A stretch of 50,715 bases of DNA from Planctomycetaceae bacterium (GTDB taxonomy: Bacteria > Planctomycetota > Planctomycetia > Pirellulales > Pirellulaceae): assembly GCA_002724245.1 (NCBI GenBank), contig PBOG01000092.1:14393-65107 (forward strand), written 5' to 3'. The position numbers were made by a program, and so were the translations under genes. Of this stretch, positions 31,655 to 40,516 are shown in pieces. The notes under the pieces were generated by a model. That model was not told the DNA's origin. It searched no databases and worked only from the letters and a program-made list of their open reading frames with translations. The first letter of the stretch is position 1. Every line of letters begins with the position of its first letter.

Positions 31655-32596
31655 ATGCATGTCTCCCAGTCCATGCACCTCCGCCAATGCAGCCGGCAGC
31701 GGCGCGATTTCCTGACCGCCTGTGGTAGCGTGGCGACGGGCCTGGCAACCTGGCAGCTGGCGGGCGAGTCCGCCCCGGCGATCGAGCCGATTGTCCGTAA
31801 TGGTCGCGCCAAATTCAAATTCAGCCTGGCTGCCTACAGTTACCGCAGCCTGCTCCAGGGCAAACCGGCCAAACTGACGCTTTCGGATTTTATTCGTGAT
31901 TGTGCGCAGCTGGGATTGGAAGGGACCGAGCTGACTTCCTACTATTTTCCCCAGAATCTGACGCTCGATTACTTGCGGCAGCTCAAGAGTGAGGCCTTCC
32001 GGCTGGGGCTGGATGTGTCGGGGACCGCGGTCGGTAACGATTTTGGCCACACCGACCCGGCGCGGCGCAAGCAGCAGATCGCCGACGTCAAACGCTGGAT
32101 TGATTACGCCGAAATCCTCTCGGCACCCGTGATCCGGATTTTTGCCGGACATGCCCAGCCAGGTTCTTCGCCGGCGGAGGCGCATCGCCTGATGGTCTCC
32201 GGGATCGAAGAGTGTTGTGATTACGCCGGTCAACACGGTGTCCATTTGGCGCTGGAGAACCACGGTGGACCGACCAGTACCGCCGATGGGTTGCTGGCTT
32301 TTGTCCGCGATGTCAAGAGTCCCTGGTTTGGGGTTAACATGGACACTGGGAATTTCCACAGCGACGACATCTATGGAGATCTGGCCCGGGTGGCACCTTA
32401 TACACTGAATGTCCAGGTCAAAGTGGTTGTTTCCGGGAGTGATGGCAAAAAGCGTCCGAGTGATTTCCGACAGCTGGCGAGACTGCTGACTGAGGCCGAT
32501 TACCGGGGCTACATCGTGCTCGAATATGAAGAAGCGGGTGATCCGCGTAAGGAATCGGCCCGTTTTCTGGACCAGTTGCGTCAGGCTTTTGCCTGA
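31655..32596 (+). CDS. Tat-exported sugar phosphate isomerase/epimerase-like TIM-barrel protein
   Basis: The start is ATG 31655, with AGGAG 9 bases upstream. The 313 residues open with a twin-arginine leader (RQRRDFLTACGSVATGLATW), so the protein is probably exported. The TIM barrel of the AP-endonuclease-2 family follows: FSLAAYSYRSLLQGK, LEGTELTSYYF, RIFAGHAQPGSS, HLALENHGGPTST (metal-site Glu), FGVNMDTGNFH and GYIVLEYEEAGDP (metal-site Glu near the end). Such proteins are often called sugar phosphate isomerase/epimerases, but an exported form is unlikely to see phosphorylated sugars, so the real substrate may be a free sugar or cyclitol. It ends in a hairpin at 32578-32599. Confidence 0.85.
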   Translation: MHVSQSMHLRQCSRQRRDFLTACGSVATGLATWQLAGESAPAIEPIVRNGRAKFKFSLAAYSYRSLLQGKPAKLTLSDFIRDCAQLGLEGTELTSYYFPQNLTLDYLRQLKSEAFRLGLDVSGTAVGNDFGHTDPARRKQQIADVKRWIDYAEILSAPVIRIFAGHAQPGSSPAEAHRLMVSGIEECCDYAGQHGVHLALENHGGPTSTADGLLAFVRDVKSPWFGVNMDTGNFHSDDIYGDLARVAPYTLNVQVKVVVSGSDGKKRPSDFRQLARLLTEADYRGYIVLEYEEAGDPRKESARFLDQLRQAFA

Positions 32597-32599
32597 CGC
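32578..32599 (+). other. Hairpin overlapping the isomerase stop codon
   Basis: A perfect 9-bp inverted repeat (GCGTCAGGC and GCCTGACGC) with a TTTT loop spans the end of the isomerase gene; the stop codon lies in the right arm. There is no T-run after it, so it is not a classical terminator. Confidence 0.55.
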
Positions 32600-32634
32600 G
32601 CAACCTGGCCCCATACCACACGTTGCGACACGCT

Positions 32635-32663
32635 TTGCTCCGGCGGGCGTAAACCCGTAAAAT
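32635..32663 (+). promoter_or_regulatory. Promoter of ssrA
   Basis: TTGCTC (32635-32640) and TAAAAT (32658-32663) are separated by 17 bases. This is a good sigma-70-type match. It lies about 70 bases before the mature tmRNA 5' end, leaving a leader to be removed by RNase P. Confidence 0.6.
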
Positions 32664-32732
32664 AGGGGTGGTGAACAGCTCAAGTCGGACTGACTCGACG
32701 GTCGAGTCAAAGACGAGAGAGCTGGTCGTACA

Positions 32733-33088
32733 GGGGGCGACCTGGTATCGACCGGATAGACGAAGGGTGAGTGGCGTGCCGTGGTTGGTCAGCTGGCCAC
32801 GTTAAAAGCTGACTACAACTTTATTTGCCGAGAATAATCTCGCATTGGCTGCCTAGTTAAAGGCGGCCCCGGCTGCGGGTTTTCGCCGGAGAGACCCAAA
32901 AGCCGGCCACAATTCCGGCTAGTTTCGAGTCATGTCGGGCACGCTCGAAGCGAAACTAAGTTTCCGACTGGTTGATCTGGAATCCTGTCGAGGGGAGTCC
33001 GGAAAGACGAGATTCAAATCATCGACTATGCACGTAGAAGCTGACTTGGAAGTATCGCGGGACGCGGGTTCGATTCCCGCCGCCTCCA
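32733..33088 (+). ncRNA. ssrA: Transfer-messenger RNA (tmRNA)
   Basis: The tRNA-like ends are clear: GGGGGCG at 32733-32739 pairs with CGCCTCC at 33081-33087, followed by the discriminator A at 33088, and the T arm contains GGTTCGATTCC (about 33068-33078). CCA is not encoded. In between, the tag reading frame is best read as GCC GAG AAT AAT CTC GCA TTG GCT GCC TAG at 32827-32856, giving AENNLALAA, with the usual ALAA-stop end that targets trapped proteins to proteases. The frame is open a few codons further upstream, so the first tag residue is inferred. This is a one-piece tmRNA. It rescues stalled ribosomes together with SmpB. A strong terminator follows. Confidence 0.96.
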
Positions 33089-33092
33089 CTGA

Positions 33093-33133
33093 AACGGCCA
33101 CTTGCGATTTGTCGCAAGCTGGCCGTTTTCTTT
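33093..33133 (+). terminator. Rho-independent terminator of ssrA
   Basis: A hairpin with outer arms ACGGCCA/TGGCCGT and inner arms TTGCGA/TCGCAA is followed by TTTTCTTT. It begins five bases after the tmRNA 3' end. Confidence 0.92.
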
Positions 33134-33449
33134 GACTTACCCATAATCACTTGCTTTCCCGAGTGTCTTGCCGTTCAATCAGGTCCAGCCAGAGGTTCAA
33201 TTAGCTGGATTTCTGGGTCCAATAAGACGCGAGTGGGCAGCTTCTGAGATTGCCATCAGCCAGGTCAGCAGGAAACGAACCCGGCAGCACACCCGGGGAA
33301 AGTCAGGTCAACGTAGCCATGCCAAGGGAGAGCGATTCGCGCTGCAGGGCAAGCGGTGGTGATTTCCTCGCGGGCCTGGCCCTGCAGACATGGACGACTG
33401 AGTGCAGCGTTTCGCAAGCAAGTGACACCGAACAGAATTGAGTGATGCG
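33134..33449. other. Intergenic gap after ssrA
   Basis: These 316 bases show no supported gene. Short open frames on both strands are basic or low in hydrophobic character and have no good ribosome binding site. Confidence 0.45.
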
Positions 33450-33719
33450 ATGTCTGACTCGACCAGGGAATTGTTGGAGACGACTAAAGACGTGCTGCTG
33501 CGATGCTGGATGTTCGGTTTCGTGCTGCTTGTCATTTCGCTGGGTGCCACCCTGCTCACGGGGAACCTGATCCATGATCTCCACGGCTCAATGTTCGGGC
33601 TGACAAATCACGAGCTTGATCTGATTTTCTATTGCCTCATGGGCATTCTGAAGTTGATCGTCATCGCCTGCTTCTTTATTCCGTGGTTGTCGATCAAGTT
33701 GGTCCTGAAGCAATCATGA
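33450..33719 (+). CDS. DUF6868-like small membrane protein
   Basis: The ATG at 33450 gives 89 residues (MSDSTRELLETTKDVLLRC...); a TTG at 33438 would add four. Two strongly hydrophobic segments (CWMFGFVLLVISLGATLLTG and LIFYCLMGILKLIVIACFFIPW) flank a polar part with HDLHGSMFGLTNHELDLIFY. This order, with H-x-x-H-G-x-x-F in the loop, resembles DUF6868 proteins. Such proteins are small, inner-membrane and of unknown role. There is no good ribosome binding site. Confidence 0.6.
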   Translation: MSDSTRELLETTKDVLLRCWMFGFVLLVISLGATLLTGNLIHDLHGSMFGLTNHELDLIFYCLMGILKLIVIACFFIPWLSIKLVLKQS

Positions 33720-34023
33720 CTGAAGTGACCTGCCCCCCTTAACCGCGATCAGTTCCATCCCAGCCTCCCCTCCGCCTCACTTGCAGTCAGCCCGCGTCTG
33801 GACTTCCGCGTTAGCCCGAACTGTGCCAGCAGGCTGCGGAAGTGCCCACACATATCAGCACTGCGTCGTAATCGTTGCCGACGCAGTCGGCATCGTTTCG
33901 GGGTGACAGGCAGGGGATATTGACTATGGTGGGGGCATTGCCGCAACTCGACAGTGCCCGATCAGAAGGTTGATCAGGACTTGGGTCCGATTTCAGCAGA
34001 ACCCTTAATAGGAGGAGAACTCT
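33720..34023. other. Intergenic gap before the GC-rich secreted protein
   Basis: These 304 bases hold no supported gene; short frames on both strands look like chance. The end contains the strong ribosome binding site AGGAGGAG of the next gene. Confidence 0.45.
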
Positions 34024-37000
34024 GTGAAGCACCTTCTCTGGCGAGTTTCAATCCCGATACCGCTGCATACACTCATCCTGGCCGGCGCCGCTCTCGCGGT
34101 CGCCGCTGACGGTGCGCCCGCGGCCGACGGCGTCTTGCTTGACGCCTGCGAAACACCGGACCGGTGGCACTCGGTCGGAAACCCCTACGGCAACGTCGAG
34201 CTGAGCACCGGTGACTTCGGCGCAAAGGAAGGCGGGAAATGCTTGCGCATGGGTTTCGGTGGCGGGCAAATTTCGTACGTTCGTTTCAGCACGCCTCATT
34301 CCTGGGGCGACAAGCGCCTGGCTTACCTCTCCTTCTGGTTGCGTGCCGAGAAGAAGGCGGAGGGCGACTGGAAGCTGCGCATTGAGACGGATTCCTCGGA
34401 CGGCGTGTTCACCATCAACCGGTTCATCGACCTGGATTTCGACGGGTGGCGGCGCGTGCGCCTGGCGCGCTCGGATTTCGAGTTCATCTATCGCCAGCCC
34501 GGCGCGCCGATCGATTGGGGCAAGGTCAACCGATTCACGTTTGGCCAGTTGGGCGGCGTCGGGATGCCGGATATCTACATTGACGACGTCCGTTTCGAGG
34601 CCGGCACGACGAACGCGGATGCGAAGGCCGCCGAGACGGTGGTTGTCAGTCGCTGCGAATCGGCCGACCAATGGGCGGTGACCGGCCTCGACGTCAGGGC
34701 GCTGCCGGGGTTTGCCGTGGAAGGGAAAAACGCCTTGCAGCTGGCGTACAAAGGTGTTGCCAAGGGGCGTCTCGCCAAGACGCTGGACGGCGAGCGAATT
34801 GGCCCGCATCACGCGCTCGCTTTCGGCCTCAGGGGGCCTGGGGTCTCCACCAAGGCACGCTTCACCGCGGTGCTTTCGACCCCGGCCGGCGGGCGCTTTG
34901 AAAAGACTGTGACCATCGCCGGCTTCGAGATGCGCCAAGACATTCTGTTCCCGAATGAGTTCCGTAAAATCCCCGCCGCTGACGGTGCCGTGCCAGCTTG
35001 GCAGGAGATCTCCGAAGTCGCCTTCTTGCTGGACAGCCCGAACGCCAACGAAGTCGGCGAGATTATCCTGGACAACGTCTACTTCAAGCGGATGGAGCCG
35101 GCGAAGCGCCGGGTCGTGCCCGACAAGAAGTTCTGGTGGTGGGACGGTGGTTACGACCCATTCTGCATGATGCACGCAGTCCACGCCGACTGGCCGCACC
35201 TGCAGTCCGACGCCCGCAGCGCTGTCCTCAAGTTCAGCGAGTTCCTGCTGTCGCCGTTGATGCCGTACACGATCTACCTGCATAACGACGGGCGCTACCG
35301 CTCCTTTCGCGTGACGATCACGGATTGGCAGACGAACGTCCAGAGGGTCCTCACGATCGACAGCCTCGCCAAGGGCGTGGTCAGTCGGGACCTCGTCGCG
35401 CCGGCAGAGGTCGGCACGCAGCTATTGAACGTCGATTGCCTTGATGCCGCCGGCCAGGTGGTGAAGCACTACCAGACGGGCACGATCGTGCTGGCCAAAC
35501 GCCTGAAGGAACCGGAGGGCGTGTGGGGTATGCACACGTTTGTCGGCGGCAAGGGCGCCAGTTGGCCACATCACCGACAAGTTATGCGCATCTTCCAGGC
35601 GGTCGGGGTCATGGTCATGCGCGAGCGCATCCCCTTCATCAAGGACCCGGCCTTTCAGGCCAGGTTAGTCGCCGGCTCGCAGGGACAGGTGGCGCGGATG
35701 GCAAAGGAGTTGGGCATCAAGGTCGTGACCAGCACCCACCTGCATTCGACCGGGAAACTATGGGCGAAGCACCGCGGCATCGCACCCGGCATGGAAGGCG
35801 AGATGGAGGCGACCATGGCTTCGATCACGAAGGCTTGGAAAGGGGTCATCGACAACTGGGAGATCGGCAACGAAGGCAACAGCGACGGTACCCTGGCTCC
35901 CTACGCCAAATCACTAGCGGTGCTCTACCGCGGCGCGAAGAAAGGGAACCCGCATTGTCAGGTCGGCATGGGCGGCGCGCACGTGCTGAACAACCCTAAG
36001 GCCTGGCAACTCGCCTTGTGGGAGACCGAGAAGGAGACCGGCGTACAGCTCCAGGATTTCCTCACCACGCATCTCTACCCCGGTCCCGCCAGTGTGGAGA
36101 GTTTACTTCGCCCCTGGGTCCGCTCGCTCGGCCCGGCGCTGGTCGAGAAAGGGATGATCATGACTGAGGGCGGCTGGGAGACCTTCCCGCTCAAAGACCA
36201 GGCGCTTATGCGTCAAGGCCTGCTGCCGGAAGGGTATTCCGGCGAACGAATCGTCCAGGACTGGTACGCGCGCTATGCGAACGTCATCCTCGGCGAACAC
36301 TTGGCAATGGGCGCCAAACTGAAAGGGGTCTGCTACTTCCTCGCCATGGGCGCGATGGGCGACTGGATGTTTGACGAAGGCCGAGACCTCTCCGGCGAGC
36401 TGCGCAACTCCGGGCTGTTCGCCGCGAAATGGAACGACCGCCAGATCACGGTGGGCCGCCCGATGATCTACACGCATAACACCATCGCGCGCCTGCTCAC
36501 CCATGAAGTCATGCCCGCCGCGGTCCCCGTCACCTACGACAAGGCCGTCGGCAAGGTCGAAAACTATGCTTTCCACCGGCCGGGCGAGACGGTTGTCGCT
36601 CTCTGGATCGGTGTCGGCACCGGCAGCCGGGCGGACGCGATCGAGGCGATCGTTGAGGTGCCCGCCGGCGCTGCCATCGCGTTGGCGGTGGATCTGAACG
36701 GCAACGAACGCGAACTGATCCCCGCCGGCAGGTTCGTGACCGTCAAGCTGCGCAAGGAATCACCGCAGTACCTGCGCTTCCTCGCCGGCGAGCGGGTGGA
36801 CGACGTCTTCGTCCAGGGGATGAGCGGGTATGATGCCGACTTCAAGGTCGCCGCCGGCGTGCCCGCGGCCAACGGCGCCATCATTGCCGGCGTCGCCGCC
36901 GACCGCAATCTGCCGACGCTCAGCGATGTGGTGCCGCTGCCGGATCGGCCGATGGTACTTGTCTCGCCGGCGCAACAGACCGTCTACGTTGTCGGCCAGT

Positions 37001-37053
37001 CCAACGCCGACGTGGTGAAGGCAACCGGGGTTCTCAAAGGGAGACGCAAGTGA
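34024..37053 (+). CDS. Secreted glycoside-hydrolase-like protein with carbohydrate-binding-like domains
   Basis: The start is GTG 34024, with AGGAGGAG 6 bases upstream. The 1009-residue protein has a signal peptide (IPLHTLILAGAALAVAADG). Two beta-sandwich domains resembling carbohydrate-binding modules follow: LLDACETPDRWHSVG...INRFIDLDFDGWRRVRL...IYIDDVRF (about 37-190) and VSRCESADQWAVTG...IILDNVYFKR (about 208-355). A clan GH-A-like TIM barrel comes after, with IDNWEIGNEGN (about 615; NE, likely acid/base Glu) and MIMTEGGWETF (about 710; likely nucleophile Glu). It ends with a beta domain. It is probably an exported polysaccharide hydrolase, of no GH family that I can assign. GC content and GC at third positions are far above the neighbours, which suggests transfer. 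Confidence 0.72.
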   Translation: MKHLLWRVSIPIPLHTLILAGAALAVAADGAPAADGVLLDACETPDRWHSVGNPYGNVELSTGDFGAKEGGKCLRMGFGGGQISYVRFSTPHSWGDKRLAYLSFWLRAEKKAEGDWKLRIETDSSDGVFTINRFIDLDFDGWRRVRLARSDFEFIYRQPGAPIDWGKVNRFTFGQLGGVGMPDIYIDDVRFEAGTTNADAKAAETVVVSRCESADQWAVTGLDVRALPGFAVEGKNALQLAYKGVAKGRLAKTLDGERIGPHHALAFGLRGPGVSTKARFTAVLSTPAGGRFEKTVTIAGFEMRQDILFPNEFRKIPAADGAVPAWQEISEVAFLLDSPNANEVGEIILDNVYFKRMEPAKRRVVPDKKFWWWDGGYDPFCMMHAVHADWPHLQSDARSAVLKFSEFLLSPLMPYTIYLHNDGRYRSFRVTITDWQTNVQRVLTIDSLAKGVVSRDLVAPAEVGTQLLNVDCLDAAGQVVKHYQTGTIVLAKRLKEPEGVWGMHTFVGGKGASWPHHRQVMRIFQAVGVMVMRERIPFIKDPAFQARLVAGSQGQVARMAKELGIKVVTSTHLHSTGKLWAKHRGIAPGMEGEMEATMASITKAWKGVIDNWEIGNEGNSDGTLAPYAKSLAVLYRGAKKGNPHCQVGMGGAHVLNNPKAWQLALWETEKETGVQLQDFLTTHLYPGPASVESLLRPWVRSLGPALVEKGMIMTEGGWETFPLKDQALMRQGLLPEGYSGERIVQDWYARYANVILGEHLAMGAKLKGVCYFLAMGAMGDWMFDEGRDLSGELRNSGLFAAKWNDRQITVGRPMIYTHNTIARLLTHEVMPAAVPVTYDKAVGKVENYAFHRPGETVVALWIGVGTGSRADAIEAIVEVPAGAAIALAVDLNGNERELIPAGRFVTVKLRKESPQYLRFLAGERVDDVFVQGMSGYDADFKVAAGVPAANGAIIAGVAADRNLPTLSDVVPLPDRPMVLVSPAQQTVYVVGQSNADVVKATGVLKGRRK

Positions 37054-37345
37054 AGGCAACCATTGCCACACGAGTCTGGTCAGCGAACTCCCTGGTCAGA
37101 CGTTTCTCAGCCACGGTCGGTCTCCTGGAACCACCCCAGTCTCCCCACCCCAGCCACGGCATTCAACGCCGTCGTATCGCTTAGAATGGATCCGTCAGTT
37201 CCGACGCCGGCAGTGTTTTCAATCCTCTGTGGCCCAGCCACAGCCACCTGCCGAACGCGGCAACGCTGGCATAGCAGTTCACGAAGTACCACTTTCTTAA
37301 GTGTATCTTCTGCCGGCTTTTTCTTCCGCTTGTGAGGTGAACGAA

Positions 37346-39493
37346 ATGCGACGCACGACATCAGACGCGATCCGAAGAACAACGACGGCAGCCACAGCGA
37401 CCTCTGTTTTCGTTTGCGTCATCGGTCTCTTCTTTCAGTGGCGTGCCGGTGGTGCGAACCTGGCAGCGCAGAATCCGTCACCGGTGTTGCTGCGGCACCC
37501 CTATCTGCAAAAAGGTACCAGCCACTCGATGGGGATTGCCTGGATGATCGATGATGATCGTCCGTGCACGGTCGAGTTCGGACGGACCCGTAAACTCGGC
37601 CGAGAGGTTGAGTCGTCCAAGTCGCGGCGGATGCACTTTGTTGAGCTTACCAACCTGAAACCGGATACGCGCTATTTTTACCGCATCCGCTGCGGGCACA
37701 ATTGGTTGACTCCGGATGACGAGTCGTATCACTTTCGAACACACGCAGTCGATTCGAATCGACCATTTTCGTTTGTGGTGCTGGGAGACAGCGGTTGGCC
37801 GGGAACCAATGATCAATGCCCGCTGGCCGATCTGCTGGTTGCGCTCAAACCGAAGCCGGATTTTATTATCCACACCGGCGATCTTTCCCAGCGGTGGGCT
37901 GTCGATGAGGCGGAATACGATCTGCTTACGTTTGGCGTATACCGCGACACGTTACGCAACACACCGTTCTATCCAACACAGGGGAACCACGATTGGGTTA
38001 CGGACTGGGAGCACAGCCTGGATCCGTTGTATCCTCGTTTCTTTAAGCCGGGCCGGTTGAAAAGTCAGTTGACCGAGCGGTTTGACATGCCCTTTTGGCG
38101 CGTGTTCCACAGCCATCGCGACAACGAGGCGGGCGACGTCGCGCCGTTCAGCTTTCGTTACGGCAACGCGGTCTTCGTTGGTGCAGGTGGCGGCGGCAAA
38201 GGGGCAGGGCAGACGCTGGCCGAAAAGCGGTTTGCACAGCAGGGCGTTACCTGGCGATTCTTTTACAGTCACTACTTCGGATTGTCGGGCAATGCCGTCC
38301 CCGGCGGCGATCTGAAGTGGGACCCACCTCTACCGAAATGCGACATGACCTTTCGCGGTCATATTCATGTCTATAGCCGATCTGCTCCCTACGGTCCGCA
38401 CCAGACTGTGGATATGCTGGTCGGGAGTTCCGGCGCGACGATTGGCAAGTCCTATTTTCAAGCGACCGTCAGCGCCGAGAATCCGCATGGTCTGCGGCCC
38501 GGCATCACCGAGTGGAATGAAAAATGTCCTCACCTGGTTCACATCCTGATTGACGGCTCGAAACTCACGCTCCGGTCTTACTATCCGGACGGCCTGGTGT
38601 TTGACTCGCTGGTCATTACCAAGTCTGGCGAAGAGAAGAAAGTGGTCGGTATGCGTTCGAGCCAGCATCCGGTGCACCCGGCGTGGCAACGCGGACTGAC
38701 GCCGTTAATGAAAAGACTTTGGGTTGATGAGAATCCGAAATGGCGTTCGCTGGGATCAGGCCTGTGGGATTACGTTGGCCGCGAACCGCTGGAACGCATT
38801 ACCCAGCCAATTCAGCGTCGCAGCCGTTACATTGAACCACGTTTTGTGTTACCGCGTCGCCCCAGCCACGCACCGCCCAAAGATTTGAAAGCAGCGCGAT
38901 CCGCGCTGGCGAAGCTGATGGATGTCCACTATCGACTGGGGCATCACGAATGGGATGACACGACCTTTGACTACTTCAACAACCGGTTCCGATATTTGTT
39001 CGGCAGTGGGGAAACCTCACTACCATGGTTGGTTCAACTGGTTCGAGACAAAGCACTGCCGATCAAACAACGACTCGGGGCGTTAGGGGGTTTGGGCCTA
39101 TTGGCTCGCCACTCCCAAGTCGCTCGCCGTCACCTTGCTGAGTTCTCCGCCAGTGACGATTTCAATTTGCGCTTCTCGGCTTGCATCATCCGCGCCTGTT
39201 GGCTTGGTGAACAGCGTGCGCTCGATGAACTGATCGGTTGGATGAAACGCGAGTCGGTGCGCAAGCCGCCCAATCCGCAATTTAACGTGAACGCTCCCGG
39301 CCATTACGGTAACCCCATCTTTGTTCTCAGAAGATTCACGTTTCCCACTTTGTTCGGTCTCGAAACCAAGAAGAACTGGGGAGAAATTCGCCCACCGATC
39401 AGCTATTGGATCAAGTTCTATGAAATGAACAAACATCGCCTGAGGTACGTCGCGACCGAACGCCGCTACCAAATTGTGAACGAAGGGAAGTGA
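37346..39493 (+). CDS. Purple-acid-phosphatase-like metallophosphoesterase
   Basis: The start is ATG 37346, with GAGGTGA 5 bases upstream. The 715 residues open with a hydrophobic export segment (SVFVCVIGLFFQW). An FN3-like domain follows (MGIAWMIDDDRPCTVEFG to DTRYFYRIRCG), then the phosphoesterase: VVLGDSGWPG (Asp), IIHTGDLSQRW (GD), TQGNHDW (GNHD), FYSHYFGLSG (His) and FRGHIHVYSRS (GHxH). All metal ligands of the metallophosphatase fold are present. The C-terminal 250 residues are a helical region of unknown kind. It probably releases phosphate from organic esters outside the cytoplasm. The EEP-family gene begins 6 bp after its stop. Confidence 0.88.
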   Translation: MRRTTSDAIRRTTTAATATSVFVCVIGLFFQWRAGGANLAAQNPSPVLLRHPYLQKGTSHSMGIAWMIDDDRPCTVEFGRTRKLGREVESSKSRRMHFVELTNLKPDTRYFYRIRCGHNWLTPDDESYHFRTHAVDSNRPFSFVVLGDSGWPGTNDQCPLADLLVALKPKPDFIIHTGDLSQRWAVDEAEYDLLTFGVYRDTLRNTPFYPTQGNHDWVTDWEHSLDPLYPRFFKPGRLKSQLTERFDMPFWRVFHSHRDNEAGDVAPFSFRYGNAVFVGAGGGGKGAGQTLAEKRFAQQGVTWRFFYSHYFGLSGNAVPGGDLKWDPPLPKCDMTFRGHIHVYSRSAPYGPHQTVDMLVGSSGATIGKSYFQATVSAENPHGLRPGITEWNEKCPHLVHILIDGSKLTLRSYYPDGLVFDSLVITKSGEEKKVVGMRSSQHPVHPAWQRGLTPLMKRLWVDENPKWRSLGSGLWDYVGREPLERITQPIQRRSRYIEPRFVLPRRPSHAPPKDLKAARSALAKLMDVHYRLGHHEWDDTTFDYFNNRFRYLFGSGETSLPWLVQLVRDKALPIKQRLGALGGLGLLARHSQVARRHLAEFSASDDFNLRFSACIIRACWLGEQRALDELIGWMKRESVRKPPNPQFNVNAPGHYGNPIFVLRRFTFPTLFGLETKKNWGEIRPPISYWIKFYEMNKHRLRYVATERRYQIVNEGK

Positions 39494-39499
39494 TAACCT

Positions 39500-40339
39500 A
39501 TGTTCTCCGGGCCACTCAAGATTCTCACGTTGAATCTCAACATCGACCGTCCTCATCCGGGAGGTGATCAGCTGGTGCGCGCCGAAGTCGAACGGCTGAA
39601 GCCTGATCTGATCTCATTTCAGGAAGCGCTCTGGCATGACGAGGAGGAGGATCAAGCTCGACAGATTCTAAGTGGGCTTTCGTATCAGGTCGTTCATCAA
39701 TTCGAACTTCAGACGCCGGACCGGCACTACGGCACGGCGATCGCCAGTCGATTTCCCATCGCTCGTTCAGATCTCTGCAAGTTGCCCAGTACGGCTCGCG
39801 GTCATGGTTTTCCACGGGCCCTGCAAGCGGCCGAGATCGATGTGCCCGCGCCGGTCGGCCCGGTGTTGCTGGTGAATCCCAAGCCGCACTTTGAGCCGAA
39901 TCTAGAATGGGAACGCGAGATGCAAGCCGTGGCCGTTGCAGATTACATCGAACGGAATGCCGATCCAAGTGGCTTTCCTCCACTGATCGCCAGTGATCTG
40001 GATGCGAGCCCCGATGCTTCTAGCATCCGATTTCTGACCGGTTTGCAATCACTTCACGGGCGGAGTACCTGCTTCATCGACGCCTGGATTGCCAGCGGCA
40101 ACACTGATCCAGGATATACCTGGTCGTCAAGGAACGAATTCACTCGTGAGTTGGCCGATCAGCACTTTGGATGCGAAGTGCATCGCCGTATCGACTACAT
40201 TCTGCTCGGCTCCCCGCTGTTGTACGACGGATTTGCGCGGGTCCAGCGGTGCGAAGTGGTTCTAGATCAGTCGCACGGCGGTGTGTGGGCCAGTGGTCAT
40301 TTTGGAGTCTATGCGGAGATCAAGGTAGCTCGCCAATAG
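39500..40339 (+). CDS. Endonuclease/exonuclease/phosphatase (EEP) family protein
   Basis: The ATG at 39500 is supported by AGGGAAG 10 bases upstream, inside the end of the upstream gene. The 279-residue protein has the EEP active-site set: LKILTLNLNID (Asn), LISFQEAL (Glu), YGTAIASRFPI, LIASDLDASPDA (Asp and Asp/Asn), RRIDYILLG (Asp) and SGHFGVYAEI (His). The fold hydrolyses phosphodiester or phosphomonoester bonds, for example in sphingomyelinases, inositol phosphatases and nucleases. No signal peptide is seen. It lies 6 bp after the purple-acid-phosphatase-like gene, so the two are co-transcribed, and a joint role in degrading phosphate esters is likely. Confidence 0.85.
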   Translation: MFSGPLKILTLNLNIDRPHPGGDQLVRAEVERLKPDLISFQEALWHDEEEDQARQILSGLSYQVVHQFELQTPDRHYGTAIASRFPIARSDLCKLPSTARGHGFPRALQAAEIDVPAPVGPVLLVNPKPHFEPNLEWEREMQAVAVADYIERNADPSGFPPLIASDLDASPDASSIRFLTGLQSLHGRSTCFIDAWIASGNTDPGYTWSSRNEFTRELADQHFGCEVHRRIDYILLGSPLLYDGFARVQRCEVVLDQSHGGVWASGHFGVYAEIKVARQ

Positions 40340-40516
40340 AGGGAAGTCTGTGATAGGTACGCTCGCCAGCAGTCGGCTTTCGGCGGTCCGGATGACGAGC
40401 ACATCAAAATGATCCGCTCACTCATCGTCCAGTGCCGTGATACTGCGAATGCGCTGAGGTGAATTTCACTGACTGCAGATTTACCGTATCAGCCTGCTCG
40501 CCCCACCCTGCTCTGC

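Noticed and set aside
31353-31748. N-terminal extension of the amidohydrolase
   Set aside because: It is low-complexity, overlaps the divergent gene, and the ATG at 31352 has its own GGAG site.
31424-32710. Minus-strand frame of 428 codons
   Set aside because: It is antisense to the Tat-exported TIM-barrel gene, which has a good ribosome binding site and metal-site motifs.
33060-33090. Separate tRNA gene suggested by GGTTCGATTCC
   Set aside because: This is the T arm of the tmRNA; no cloverleaf with anticodon arm is present next to it.
32932-33135. Short frames inside the tmRNA region
   Set aside because: They lie over the tRNA-like domain and stem structures of ssrA.
34048-35283. Minus-strand frame of 411 codons
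   Set aside because: High GC of the hydrolase-like gene opens long antisense frames; this one has no start signal or protein character.
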